A stretch of 21,329 nt of DNA from Desulfobacterales bacterium (GCA_020056865.1 JAGVGX010000183.1:1-21329); one strand, 5' to 3'. Positions 1-8,595 are shown, numbered from the stretch's first letter. Made by a program: numbers and translations. The notes: generated by a model not told the origin, from the sequence alone.

Positions 1-1908
1 ATGGGGCGTTGCACTTCTTGCAATGCCATTTAAAAACGTGGGTGTTCCTACCAGAATACTGACTTTATATGCTTCAATCAGACCGGCAAGTGCAATCGCT
101 TCTGTTGGATTTGGATGATAGACACTTTTTATGCCGGCGCATAAGGGCAAAACAAGCGTCCCTGTTAGTCCGAAGGAATGAAACGGCGGAAGCATTCCGA
201 TAAGCCTGTCATTTTTAAATAAAGATAAACCTTCGCCAACATCACGTATATTGGCAAGAAGATTTTCGTGTGTAAGCGGTACTGCCTTTGGCAGGTTTTC
301 TGATCCGCTGGTAAAAAGGATGACCGCGGTTTCAGGTATATGAGCCTTTTGCAGCAAACGAATCGATGTATAGCTTTTAATCAGAGCAGATATTTTGTTA
401 AACTTACTTAAATCAGCACTTATATCTTCCAAAAATACAAAGTTATTTATGAATGGATCTAAAACAACATTCTGTGATTCTAAAGAACGTGTTAATTTTC
501 TGGAAGTAAGAATGTGGTTAATTTCAGAAAGTTTAATACAGTGTTTAAGGCTTCTTTCCCCTACGGTCAAATTAATCATAACCGGCACCTTGCCGGAGAA
601 CAAAACAGCAAGATAAACAATACTTGTGACAGCTGATGCCGGCAGCATGATACCTATACGATTGCCGGGTATTTTTTTAATCGCAGGGCAAAGTGCATAT
701 ATTCCGGCAACGATTTGACGGTATGTTTTTGCCCCGGCAGTTTGATCTGCAATAACAACATGGTCAGGATGGTTTAAACATTGCTGTAAAAATACATCGG
801 TTATCTTATCTTTTGCTGGTATGACCGCAGGCAGCGTGCCGGGTTCATCTTTAAACCATTTTTTTGAGATAGCTTTTATTACGCCTGTGTTAGATGCTAT
901 TGCTTGACCGCATGCTGCAAGAATGCAATCTGCAACTGTCTGCATCGAATCAGTATCGCCCTGGGGGAATCCAAATTCCTGGCTTATCCAAACGATCAAT
1001 TCAGCTCTTGCAAGGCTGTCCATCCCCAAATCATGTGCCAAACGTAAGTCAGGGGTTATTTTTTCTATGCCTGTTAATTCCTTAAGATGACCGATGATGA
1101 TGTCACGTGTTGTATCGGGAACAGTACTTATATCATTTTCAATGTTTCTGGATTCAGGTTCAGGGATTATGCTTGTACCGCCTTTTTCCCATACAGTATA
1201 GGGAACATATATGGCATTTGAAGCATCCTTATTATAAAAATTTTCTATATAGCTATTTATAGTTTGACGTCCGCCTGATTTAGGAAAGTCTTCAGGTTCA
1301 TAAAATTCTATTTTCACCTCGCGGCGTGGTCCAAAGATGATGCCATTGAGTAGAACAGCTTTAAATGCTTTAAAAATGACCCCGTTTAGATTAAGTTTTT
1401 TGCCACTTCCATGGCCAAAGCTGCTTCCCCATAATCCTTTTGTGCACACCAAAACAATACGAATATGAGGGAGGGTTTGAGCAATAGAATCGACAGCGCT
1501 GTTAGCGCCAAGATCTTCAAACATGCTGTGAGCAAGATGGCCTGCAGGATAAAGCAGTATATTATCGCCTTTTTGTAACGCCTTAACCGTATCCTTAAGT
1601 GCCCGGTTTATCTCATTGCCGCCTTTTGCGCCTGCCTTGGCCATATCGGGAATAGACAAAGCCCGGACAGTTTTAGAAAACGTTCGAATCAAAGGCCGAT
1701 CAATCTGAATTTCATCGGCAATAGGCCTGGGTCTGAATGTTTTATGGAGATAGGTATTTAAAATGATGGGATCTATCAATGCAGGATGATTGGGCAAAAA
1801 CAAAATGCCGGTTGTTCCTTTTTCAGCGACTGCATCTATTCCTTTAAAAGTTATGCGGTATCTCAGCCACAGCAAAATTTTGATGATATTTCGTATAATC
1901 ATAAACAT
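1..1908 (-). CDS. PlsC acyltransferase - acyl carrier protein - AMP-ligase fusion (acyl-ACP synthetase/lysophospholipid acyltransferase), partial
   Basis: This reading frame is open to base 1, so the C-terminus is missing; 636 residues are visible. It starts at ATG 1908, with GGAG eight bases upstream (1917-1920); a second in-frame ATG lies at 1902. Three domains follow in order. A PlsC-type acyltransferase contains the HX4D motif (HPALID, residues 41-46) and a YPAG block in place of the usual FPEG. A carrier-protein domain spans about residues 260-340, with the phosphopantetheine site DSL at Ser298. An adenylate-forming ligase begins near residue 360 and has the ATP loop TSGSENLPK at 533-541. 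The family role is to activate a fatty acid, load it on a carrier and transfer it to a lysophospholipid, probably at the inner membrane. E. coli Aas has the first and last domains but no internal carrier. Substrate and exact reaction are inferred. It is transcribed divergently from nagZ. Confidence 0.88.
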   Translation of the reverse strand, partial: MFMIIRNIIKILLWLRYRITFKGIDAVAEKGTTGILFLPNHPALIDPIILNTYLHKTFRPRPIADEIQIDRPLIRTFSKTVRALSIPDMAKAGAKGGNEINRALKDTVKALQKGDNILLYPAGHLAHSMFEDLGANSAVDSIAQTLPHIRIVLVCTKGLWGSSFGHGSGKKLNLNGVIFKAFKAVLLNGIIFGPRREVKIEFYEPEDFPKSGGRQTINSYIENFYNKDASNAIYVPYTVWEKGGTSIIPEPESRNIENDISTVPDTTRDIIIGHLKELTGIEKITPDLRLAHDLGMDSLARAELIVWISQEFGFPQGDTDSMQTVADCILAACGQAIASNTGVIKAISKKWFKDEPGTLPAVIPAKDKITDVFLQQCLNHPDHVVIADQTAGAKTYRQIVAGIYALCPAIKKIPGNRIGIMLPASAVTSIVYLAVLFSGKVPVMINLTVGERSLKHCIKLSEINHILTSRKLTRSLESQNVVLDPFINNFVFLEDISADLSKFNKISALIKSYTSIRLLQKAHIPETAVILFTSGSENLPKAVPLTHENLLANIRDVGEGLSLFKNDRLIGMLPPFHSFGLTGTLVLPLCAGIKSVYHPNPTEAIALAGLIEAYKVSILVGTPTFLNGIARSATPH

Positions 1909-2060
1909 GGTCCAATCTCCTGCACCTTTTTCCTGTTGATATAACCCATACGTTATCATATATAAAATTTCAAGATTCTATATTGAAATAATGATTGATA
2001 TGATCCTAAAAAATAAAAAATGATAAAAAATATTTTTGATAATTACTTTGGAGCATATGG

Positions 2061-3062
2061 ATGAACATGATGAGATTGACAGATGAACAGATGGCCGGCC
2101 AGAGATTGATGGTTGGCTTTGAGGGGACCGAGTTTAATCAAGATCTTAAGTTTCTTATCAATACAATAAAGGTTGGCGGTCTTGTTCTTTTTTCGCAAAA
2201 TCTATCTGCACCCGGGCAGATAAAAAAACTGACGTCATCGATTCAGGCGTATGCCGCGTCATGCGGACAGCCCCCGCTGTTTATTGCCATTGATCAGGAA
2301 GGCGGACAAGTCGCCAGATTAAAACACCCTTTCACACAGTTTCCAGGCAATCCTTTAATGAAAGGAGAAAAAGATGCGCAATACTTTGCAAAAACGACTG
2401 CTGCTGAGTTGACAGGCGTTGGGATCAATATGAATTTTGCTCCTGTTATGGATGTGGCTTTAAAAGGTGCCCAAAGCATTATGGCCGGAAGATCCTTTGG
2501 AGATGATCCTGAACGAGTATCATCTCTGGGTGTCACAATCATCAAGCATCTTCAGAGTAACAACATCATGGCTGTTGCCAAACATTTTCCGGGGATTGGC
2601 CGAACAACGATTGATTCGCACATAGATCAGCCTTGTGTTGATTTTAGCGTTTCAGACTTGGAAGCGTTTGATCTTCCGCCTTTTTCAGCTGCGATCAAAC
2701 ATGATGTTGCCGGAATTATGCTTTCACATATTCTTTATAAAAACATTGATCCGGATTGGCCCGCCGGCTTTTCGACTTTAATCGCCAGGGATATGCTTCG
2801 TGAACGTATGCAGTATACAGGTCTCGTAATGACCGATGATTTGGATATGGGGGCAGTCAAAAAAAAATACGATATCAAAACAATAATCAGACAAATCCTG
2901 TCTGCAGAAATTGATCTGGTCCTTATTTGTCATAAAGGGCCTGATATTGAGCATGCATTTCGTGAAATACTTGAAAGTAAAAATACGCAGGAAAAAGCAA
3001 AGGCATCCATTCACAGGATTCTGACGTATAAGAAAAGATATATATGGAAGAACGGTTCATGA
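2061..3062 (+). CDS. nagZ: beta-N-acetylhexosaminidase NagZ (glycoside hydrolase family 3)
   Basis: The 333-residue protein is close to the usual NagZ length (about 340). GH3 NagZ enzymes remove N-acetylglucosamine from 1,6-anhydro-muropeptides in cytoplasmic peptidoglycan recycling. Recognisable blocks are DQEGGQVARL (78-87), the GINMNFAPVMDV block (121-132), KHFPGIG (174-180), the catalytic Asp-Ser-His loop at 185-187 and the nucleophile block TDDLDM with Asp259/Asp260. There is no signal peptide, consistent with the cytosol. The start at 2061 has GGAG at 2050-2053, seven bases upstream; another Met codon follows at 2067, and an ATG at 2056 is out of frame. The family motif is usually KHFPGHG, so Ile179 replaces a common His, while the dyad Asp and His are kept. 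The gene is monocistronic, ending in a terminator shared in space with the tsaD stop. Confidence 0.92.
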   Translation: MNMMRLTDEQMAGQRLMVGFEGTEFNQDLKFLINTIKVGGLVLFSQNLSAPGQIKKLTSSIQAYAASCGQPPLFIAIDQEGGQVARLKHPFTQFPGNPLMKGEKDAQYFAKTTAAELTGVGINMNFAPVMDVALKGAQSIMAGRSFGDDPERVSSLGVTIIKHLQSNNIMAVAKHFPGIGRTTIDSHIDQPCVDFSVSDLEAFDLPPFSAAIKHDVAGIMLSHILYKNIDPDWPAGFSTLIARDMLRERMQYTGLVMTDDLDMGAVKKKYDIKTIIRQILSAEIDLVLICHKGPDIEHAFREILESKNTQEKAKASIHRILTYKKRYIWKNGS

Positions 3063-3119
3063 CACCCAACATCTATGAAGCATCATGTTTAAAACAAGAG
3101 AGTCCTTTACTCCTGTTCG

Positions 3120-3151
3120 GTTAGCAGTGACTTGCTAACGATTGTTTTTTT
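3120..3151 (+). terminator. Intrinsic terminator of nagZ, overlapping the tsaD stop codon
   Basis: A perfect 7-bp stem (GTTAGCA at 3120-3126 with TGCTAAC at 3133-3139) has a 6-nt loop and is followed by seven T residues at 3145-3151. The right arm contains the tsaD stop codon (3135-3137, minus strand), so the two convergent genes share this DNA. It has a T-tract only for plus-strand transcription. Confidence 0.75.
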
Positions 3152-4139
3152 CTCTCGAAAAGACATCGCCATCAAGACACATCACTTTTTTTTGAATCAA
3201 ATAGTGATATCCGACAGCAGCAATCATCGCTGCGTTGTCTCCGCAAAGCGCAATTGAAGGAATATGAACAAAAATTCCTTTTTTCTTTGCTTCTTCTTCA
3301 ACCCGTTGTCTTAGCCTGCTGTTTGCAGCTACGCCACCGACGATTGATAGATGGTTGCAACCTTTACTAATTGCTGCGTGTATGATTTTATAGGATAAAA
3401 CATCTACAACAGCCTCCTGAAAACTTGCGGCAATGTCAGGGCTCTGCTTTTCATATTCATTTTTGTGGGCATGGATATAATGATTTACCGATGTTTTTAT
3501 GCCGCTGAAGCTAAAATCAAACGCTGATTTGTCTAAGTATGCCCTTGGGAAAACAATGGCGTCAGACGAACCTTTTTCTGATAGTTTTTCAATGATTTTT
3601 CCACCGGGATAACCAAGCCCAAGCATTTTGGCCACCTTGTCGAATGCTTCACCTGCAGAATCATCACGGGTTTGTCCCATGATTTCATAGTTTGTATGGG
3701 AAGTTACATGGTATATGTTTGTATGCCCTCCGGATGCAAGGAGCACGACGAATGGGAAAGGGGGTGGATCAGGTTCTAAAAAAACAGAATTGATGTGACC
3801 TTCCAGATGGTTTACACCTATCAACGGAATATCGAGAGCAAACGCAAATGCTTTGGCAAAACAAAAACCGACAAGCAGTGAACCTATAAGCCCAGGGCCT
3901 TGAGTAACTGCAACCGCATCAAGTTGTTTTTGCTTAATGCCGGATTTGTCTATTGCCTCATTGACTACCCGAACTATAGCTTCAATATGCTTTCTTGATG
4001 CAAGCTCCGGAACAACACCGCCAAACTGATGATGGAGTTGAACCTGAGACGCAACAACAGAAGATAAAATTTTGGTTCCGTTTAACACCACCGATGCTGC
4101 AGTTTCATCACAGGATGTTTCAATGCCCAGGATTAACAC
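3135..4139 (-). CDS. tsaD: tRNA N6-adenosine threonylcarbamoyltransferase TsaD
   Basis: TsaD transfers the threonylcarbamoyl group from threonylcarbamoyl-AMP to A37 of ANN-decoding tRNAs, working with TsaB and TsaE in the cytoplasm. The 334-residue product matches the family length. It shows the ASKHA-fold N-terminus (LGIETSCDE, 4-12), the metal-binding HLEGH (His111 and His115), the SGGHT block, the DDSAGEAFDKV block, FSFSGIKTSV and the C-terminal GDNAAMIA with Asp301 as the expected third metal ligand. The start is GTG at 4139, which places the conserved N-terminus correctly; no ATG lies nearby upstream in frame. It begins seven bases after the purM stop, with TTAGG overlapping that stop, so it is probably co-transcribed and translationally linked with purM. 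Confidence 0.96.
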   Translation of the reverse strand: MLILGIETSCDETAASVVLNGTKILSSVVASQVQLHHQFGGVVPELASRKHIEAIVRVVNEAIDKSGIKQKQLDAVAVTQGPGLIGSLLVGFCFAKAFAFALDIPLIGVNHLEGHINSVFLEPDPPPFPFVVLLASGGHTNIYHVTSHTNYEIMGQTRDDSAGEAFDKVAKMLGLGYPGGKIIEKLSEKGSSDAIVFPRAYLDKSAFDFSFSGIKTSVNHYIHAHKNEYEKQSPDIAASFQEAVVDVLSYKIIHAAISKGCNHLSIVGGVAANSRLRQRVEEEAKKKGIFVHIPSIALCGDNAAMIAAVGYHYLIQKKVMCLDGDVFSREKNNR

Positions 4140-4146
4140 AAATGAC

Positions 4147-5190
4147 CTAAACCCATTGTATCTGATCTTCAGATGGTTTTCTTTCGGCTACTTCTCCGAT
4201 AAGAAACGCTTTTTCATTCATGATGCTGGCATGATCAATGATTTTCTGGACATCATTGTCTTTAACAACGGCGATAAGACCGATCCCGCTGTTAAACGTT
4301 CGCATCATTTCTATATCTGATATTTTTCCTGCATCCTGAAGAAACGTGAACACAGCAGGGACGTCCCATGAATCTTTGTAGATCAAAACCTTGCATGTTT
4401 CAGGTATGATGCGCACGGTATTTTCTGTTATGCCTCCGCCGGTGATATGGGCGAGTCCATAAACAGATGTGTTTTTTATAAGACCTAAAATGGTATTTGA
4501 ATATATTTTTGTTGGGGTGATGATTTCTTCGCCTATGGTTTTGCCAAGAGAATCAACATAATCGTCTATTTTCAGCTTGAGTACATCAAAACATATTTTG
4601 CGTACCAGGGAATACCCATTGCTGTGTAACCCGCTTGATGCAATGCCTATCAGTTTATGGCCGGCTTTTATTTTAGTGCCATCAATAATATTGCTGCTGT
4701 CAACAATGCCGACAGTAAACCCTGCAAGATCATATTCATTATCCTGGTAAAAACCGGGCATTTCTGCAGTTTCTCCGCCGATCAGGGAACAGTTTGCTTC
4801 TATGCAGCCTTTGCTGATACCATGTATAATATCCGTAGCTATTTGGGTTTCCAACTTTCCCATCGCAAGATAGTCAAGAAAAAAAAGTGGCATTGCGCCC
4901 TGGACGGCGATATCGTTGACACACATGGCCACCAGATCAATCCCGACCGTGTCGTGTTTGTTCATCATAAAAGCAATTTTAAGCTTGGTGCCCACACCAT
5001 CGGTGGAGCTAACGAGAACCGGCTGTTTGATGTTTGCAAGATTAAGGGAGAAAAGGCCGCCAAATCCGCCTATTTCGCCCATAACGCCAGATCTGGGCGT
5101 TTGATTTGCAATTTTTTTTATAACATCAACAAATTGGTCTGCCTTGTCAATATCAACACCAGCATCAGAATAGGTTAAGGATTTTTTCAT
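4147..5190 (-). CDS. purM: Phosphoribosylformylglycinamidine cyclo-ligase (AIR synthetase) PurM
   Basis: PurM closes the imidazole ring, converting FGAM and ATP to aminoimidazole ribonucleotide in de novo purine synthesis. The 347-residue length fits the family (E. coli 345). Seen motifs are the N-terminal YSDAGVDIDKAD, the phosphate-binding STDGVGTKLK (62-71), GGETAEMPG (138-146), the HSNGYSLVRK segment and the HITGGGITENTVR segment. The ATG at 5190 is preceded on the minus strand by AGGA nine bases upstream (5200-5203). It is the first gene of a purM-tsaD pair, and the usual neighbour purN is absent. A promoter candidate lies at 5227-5255. Confidence 0.96.
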   Translation of the reverse strand: MKKSLTYSDAGVDIDKADQFVDVIKKIANQTPRSGVMGEIGGFGGLFSLNLANIKQPVLVSSTDGVGTKLKIAFMMNKHDTVGIDLVAMCVNDIAVQGAMPLFFLDYLAMGKLETQIATDIIHGISKGCIEANCSLIGGETAEMPGFYQDNEYDLAGFTVGIVDSSNIIDGTKIKAGHKLIGIASSGLHSNGYSLVRKICFDVLKLKIDDYVDSLGKTIGEEIITPTKIYSNTILGLIKNTSVYGLAHITGGGITENTVRIIPETCKVLIYKDSWDVPAVFTFLQDAGKISDIEMMRTFNSGIGLIAVVKDNDVQKIIDHASIMNEKAFLIGEVAERKPSEDQIQWV

Positions 5191-5226
5191 AGTAAAGCGT
5201 CCTGAAAGTCATTTTGTTAAATAATA

Positions 5227-5255
5227 AATTTAAAATTTAGGTTGATTTGTGTCAA
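5227..5255 (-). promoter_or_regulatory. Candidate sigma70-like promoter of purM-tsaD
   Basis: Read on the minus strand, TTGACA (5255-5250) is followed after 17 bp by TAAATT (5232-5227). The -35 box is consensus and the -10 matches four of six positions. The predicted start near 5220 leaves a leader of about 30 nt. The -35 lies in the left arm of an inverted repeat whose right arm holds a plus-strand TTGACA. Confidence 0.45.
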
Positions 5256-5272
5256 AAGTCAAAACAATTTTT

Positions 5273-5335
5273 TTGACATCAATCAGGTTGTATAATAAAA
5301 AAGATAAACATTGCCAATGCATTATATGGTATACT
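5273..5335 (+). promoter_or_regulatory. Candidate promoter region of the aminotransferase-hom-thrH operon
   Basis: Three signals overlap here. A consensus TTGACA (5273-5278) has TAAAAA at the correct 17-bp spacing (5296-5301). A perfect TATAAT (5291-5296) sits only 12 bp from that TTGACA. An extended -10 of the form TGG-TATACT lies at 5327-5335. Any of these could start transcription towards 5409; sequence alone does not choose between them. Confidence 0.4.
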
Positions 5336-5408
5336 AAAAATTGATGTATGTAACAGTGTTAAGCTTTATTATTATTGAATCCATTTAAAATTTACAGTGA
5401 GATGTTTT

Positions 5409-6575
5409 ATGAAGCAATTTGCCAGACTTGATCGACTGCCGCCTTATGTATTTGCAACCGTTAATGAAATAAAAATGGCTTCAAGACATGCAGGAGAAGA
5501 TATTATTGATCTGGGGATGGGAAATCCGGATCTCGGAACGCCGCAGCATATTGTTGACAAGCTTAAAGAAGCTGTTGATAAACCACACAACCACAGGTAT
5601 TCGGCATCCATGGGGATAAAAAAGTTACGGATGGCGATATCGAAATGGTATAAACGCAGATTTGATGTAGAGATAGATCCCGAAACAGAAGCGATCGTAA
5701 CGATTGGTGCAAAAGAGGGTATATCCCACCTTGTTCTTGTGACCATCCGCCCGGGTGATGTTGTTTTTACGCCTAACCCTACGTATCCCATACACCCGTA
5801 TTCGGCTATTATTGCAGGTGGAGAGGTGCGAGGAATTCCTGTTGGCCCTGAGCACGATTTTTTTGAAAATTTGATGAATGCTACAAAACAAACATGGCCA
5901 AAACCCAAACTTCTGATCCTTTCATATCCCCATAACCCGACAACGGAAACCGTTGACCTTAAATTTTTTGAAAACATCGTTGATTATGCAAAAGAACATA
6001 ACATCATGATAATCCATGATTTTGCATACGCAGATCTGGTATTTGACGGTTATAAGGCGCCCAGCTTTCTTCAGGTGAAAGGCGCAAAGGATGTGGGTGT
6101 TGAGTTTTTTTCTCTTTCAAAAAGTTACAATATGCCGGGATGGCGGGTAGGTTTTTGTGTTGGGAACCCCGAGATTATTGCTGCGCTTCGAAGAATTAAA
6201 AGTTATCTTGATTATGGTGTTTTCCAGCCGATTCAAATCGCTTCAATCATCGCTTTAAACGGTTCTCAAAAATGTGTGAAAGAAATCCGAGATCTATACA
6301 GGGAAAGAAGAGATGCCCTTATATCCGGCCTTAACCGGGTTGGCTGGGATGTGCCAAGTCCCAAGGGAACGATGTTTGTATGGGCAAAAATACCAGATCC
6401 GTTTATAAAAATGGGTTCCGTGGAATTTTCCAAGTTTTTAATCAAGGAAGCCAAGGTTGCAGTATCTCCTGGGCTTGGATTCGGAGAATATGGGGACGAA
6501 TATGTCCGGTTTGCACTTATTGAAAACAAAATGCGAATCAATCAGGGCATCCGGGGAATAAAAAAAATTATGTAA
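5409..6575 (+). CDS. alaC: Class I/II PLP-dependent aminotransferase, AlaC-like (glutamate-pyruvate transaminase)
   Basis: This is a fold-type I aminotransferase of 388 residues, most like the AlaC/YfdZ group that makes alanine from pyruvate and glutamate. Visible are the N-terminal [32 protein letters not shown], the [11 protein letters not shown] segment and the PLP-lysine motif [15 protein letters not shown] with Lys238. The C-terminal arginine segment is [11 protein letters not shown] chose ATG 5409 because family proteins begin near MKQF; a GTG at 5397 in frame would add four residues, and GTGAG at 5397-5401 can serve as a weak ribosome site. It opens a co-directional series, 41 bp ahead of hom. 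The reaction is inferred; an aspartate or diaminopimelate-pathway substrate is the alternative. Confidence 0.85.
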   Translation: MKQFARLDRLPPYVFATVNEIKMASRHAGEDIIDLGMGNPDLGTPQHIVDKLKEAVDKPHNHRYSASMGIKKLRMAISKWYKRRFDVEIDPETEAIVTIGAKEGISHLVLVTIRPGDVVFTPNPTYPIHPYSAIIAGGEVRGIPVGPEHDFFENLMNATKQTWPKPKLLILSYPHNPTTETVDLKFFENIVDYAKEHNIMIIHDFAYADLVFDGYKAPSFLQVKGAKDVGVEFFSLSKSYNMPGWRVGFCVGNPEIIAALRRIKSYLDYGVFQPIQIASIIALNGSQKCVKEIRDLYRERRDALISGLNRVGWDVPSPKGTMFVWAKIPDPFIKMGSVEFSKFLIKEAKVAVSPGLGFGEYGDEYVRFALIENKMRINQGIRGIKKIM

Positions 6576-6616
6576 TGCCGTTTTTTTGACGAAAAGGTTA
6601 TGGGGGAAGCGTTTTC

Positions 6617-7951
6617 ATGAAAAAAATAAATATCGGCTTAATAGGTTTTGGGACAGTCGGTACCGGTGTTGCTAAAATCCTTATTGAAAACAGGGATATT
6701 ATTACTTCCCGTGTCGGAGCGGAGCTGATATTAAAGCAGATTGCAGACATTGATGTAGCCAGAGATAGAGGGGTCCGACTTGAAAATGGCGTGTTAATTC
6801 AAGATGCGGACAAACTTGTTTGTGATCCTGATATTGATATTGTTATCGAGCTTATCGGTGGAGATGGCATTGCAAAAGATCTTATTTTAAAAGCCATAGA
6901 AAACAAAAAACACGTTGTTACTGCCAACAAAGCGCTGCTTGCCAGCAAAGGTGACGTTATATTTAAAGCTGCGGCATTAAACAGCGTTGATATTGCATTC
7001 GAGGCAAGCGTTGGAGGCTGTATCCCTATTATAAAAACATTGCGTGAATCACTTGTGGGCAATCATATAACATCCATGATAGGGATCTTGAACGGCACGT
7101 GTAATTATATTCTGTCCAAGTGCACGGATGAAGGGGGCAGCTTTGATCAAGTTTTGAAACAGGCACAGAGCATTGGTTTTGCAGAGTCTGATCCGACACT
7201 TGATATTGGAGGTTTTGATGCAGCGCATAAGATTGCGCTGATTTCATCACTTGCTTATGGCACGCGAATTAATTTTGATGATATTTTTATAGAAGGAATC
7301 TCAGGGATCAGCCCTGTAGATATCGAATGTGCCAGGCTGTTCGGTTACAAAATCAAGCTGCTTGCAATCAGTAAACATAAAGGTAATGCTGTTGAGGTAC
7401 GTGTACACCCAACGATGATTCCTTTTGATAATCTTCTTTCCAGTGTTAATGGTTCCATGAATGCGATTTCCATATCCGGTGATGCGATTGGCGATATGGT
7501 GCTTTACGGTCATGGCGCAGGCATGATGCCTACGGCAAGCGCTGTTGTATCTGATGTGACGGATATCGCACGTAACCTTATGTGCAGTTCTTCGCAAAGA
7601 ATCCCTGCGCTTTCATATCAGACAGAGTGCATGAAACAACTTCCTGTTCTGCCTGTTGATGACATACAAACCTACTATTATGTTAGATTTTCCGTCAAAG
7701 ATCGTGCCGGAGTGCTTGCAAGCATATCAGGCGTATTAGGCAGGTGCGGTATCAGTTTAAAATCAGTAAACCAGAAGGGGTTAAGGACAAACGGTTCCGT
7801 AATCATTGTCATGCTCACACATCTTGCAAAAGAATCCGACATACAAAAAGCTGTTTTTGAAATCGGCAAACTTGATGTTGTTAATGACAGGCCTGTTCTT
7901 ATTCGAATTGAAGATGAAAACAGGAAGGATGCTCATTTTGGATTGAGCTGA
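6617..7951 (+). CDS. hom: Homoserine dehydrogenase with C-terminal ACT domain
   Basis: Hom reduces aspartate semialdehyde to homoserine with NAD(P)H, the branch point to threonine and methionine. The 444-residue protein has an N-terminal Rossmann motif (GFGTVG, 10-15), the TANKALLASKG block, the FEASVGGCIPII block, the catalytic-domain signature ILNGTCNYILSKC and AESDPTLDIGGFDAAHK. A C-terminal ACT domain from about residue 350 (YYVRFSVKDRAGVLA onward) implies allosteric feedback by an amino acid, usually threonine. It is monofunctional, with no fused aspartokinase. GGGGGAAG at 6602-6609 is the ribosome site. It lies between the aminotransferase and thrH, which fits a threonine-synthesis cluster. 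Confidence 0.96.
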   Translation: MKKINIGLIGFGTVGTGVAKILIENRDIITSRVGAELILKQIADIDVARDRGVRLENGVLIQDADKLVCDPDIDIVIELIGGDGIAKDLILKAIENKKHVVTANKALLASKGDVIFKAAALNSVDIAFEASVGGCIPIIKTLRESLVGNHITSMIGILNGTCNYILSKCTDEGGSFDQVLKQAQSIGFAESDPTLDIGGFDAAHKIALISSLAYGTRINFDDIFIEGISGISPVDIECARLFGYKIKLLAISKHKGNAVEVRVHPTMIPFDNLLSSVNGSMNAISISGDAIGDMVLYGHGAGMMPTASAVVSDVTDIARNLMCSSSQRIPALSYQTECMKQLPVLPVDDIQTYYYVRFSVKDRAGVLASISGVLGRCGISLKSVNQKGLRTNGSVIIVMLTHLAKESDIQKAVFEIGKLDVVNDRPVLIRIEDENRKDAHFGLS

Positions 7952-7977
7952 TGGGCGCTGCATAAGAGGAAAACTAT

Positions 7978-8595
7978 ATGGATATTATCTGTTCTGATCT
8001 TGAGGGTGTTTTTGTTCCGGAAATATGGATCAATGTTGCAAAGAAAACAGGTATTGAAGAATTAAAACTGACAACACGGGATATATCAGACTATCATGTG
8101 CTGATGAAAAAACGTCTTTCAATACTTCATGAAAACAGTATCAAAATAAAAGATATTCAAAATGTAATTGCCGGCATTGACCCTCTTGAAGGTGCGGTTG
8201 AATTTCTTGACTGGCTCAGATCCTGTACGCAGGTCATTATTGTTTCAGATACGTTTGTTCAATTTGCAAAACCGCTTATGGAAAAATTAGGAAGGCCTAC
8301 TCTTTTTTGTCATTCTTTGTCTATAGACGCCGACGGTTCCATATCAGGATATCATCTTCGTCAGGAAGATGCTAAGAAAAACACCGTTTTATCCCTTAAA
8401 CGCCTTAATTATTCTGTGGTAGCGTTTGGAGATTCATATAATGATATAAGCATGTTAAAAGAAGCTGACATGGGGCTTCTTTTTAATCCGCCCGACAATG
8501 TGTGTAAAGAGTTTCCTGAACTCAAAGCCACTTACAGTTATGAGGATTTAAAAGCTATCCTTTCTAAAAGGCTTTTGGAAACTAAAACGCCATGA
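7978..8595 (+). CDS. thrH: ThrH-type HAD phosphatase: phosphoserine phosphatase / homoserine phosphotransferase
   Basis: The product is 205 residues, the length of Pseudomonas aeruginosa ThrH, which can move phosphate from phosphoserine to homoserine. HAD motif I is the ThrH form DLEGVFVPEIW, with nucleophile Asp7 and Glu9 in place of the usual second Asp. Motif II is IVSDT, and motif IV is FGDSYNDISML. The ribosome site AGAGGA lies at 7965-7970, seven bases before ATG. Its place 26 bp after hom suggests that it supplies O-phosphohomoserine for threonine synthesis where a normal ThrB kinase is lacking; that lack cannot be seen from this window. Its stop overlaps the ybgC start by four bases (ATGA). 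Confidence 0.9.
   Translation: MDIICSDLEGVFVPEIWINVAKKTGIEELKLTTRDISDYHVLMKKRLSILHENSIKIKDIQNVIAGIDPLEGAVEFLDWLRSCTQVIIVSDTFVQFAKPLMEKLGRPTLFCHSLSIDADGSISGYHLRQEDAKKNTVLSLKRLNYSVVAFGDSYNDISMLKEADMGLLFNPPDNVCKEFPELKATYSYEDLKAILSKRLLETKTP

Noticed and set aside
395..616. Small plus-strand frames at 395-616 and 894-1085
   Set aside because: They lie opposite the continuous minus-strand acyltransferase/ligase frame, which carries three recognisable domains.
4657..5178. A 173-residue plus-strand open frame opposite purM
   Set aside because: It lies wholly antisense to a clearly conserved purM, has no recognisable domain or ribosome site, and is a shadow of its codon pattern.
5273..5296. TTGACA and TATAAT, both perfect, as one promoter
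   Set aside because: The hexamers are only 12 bp apart, too close for one sigma70 promoter. They are more likely parts of different overlapping signals.
5444..5977. A 177-residue minus-strand open frame inside the aminotransferase gene
   Set aside because: It is antisense to a strongly conserved PLP enzyme and shows no family motif.
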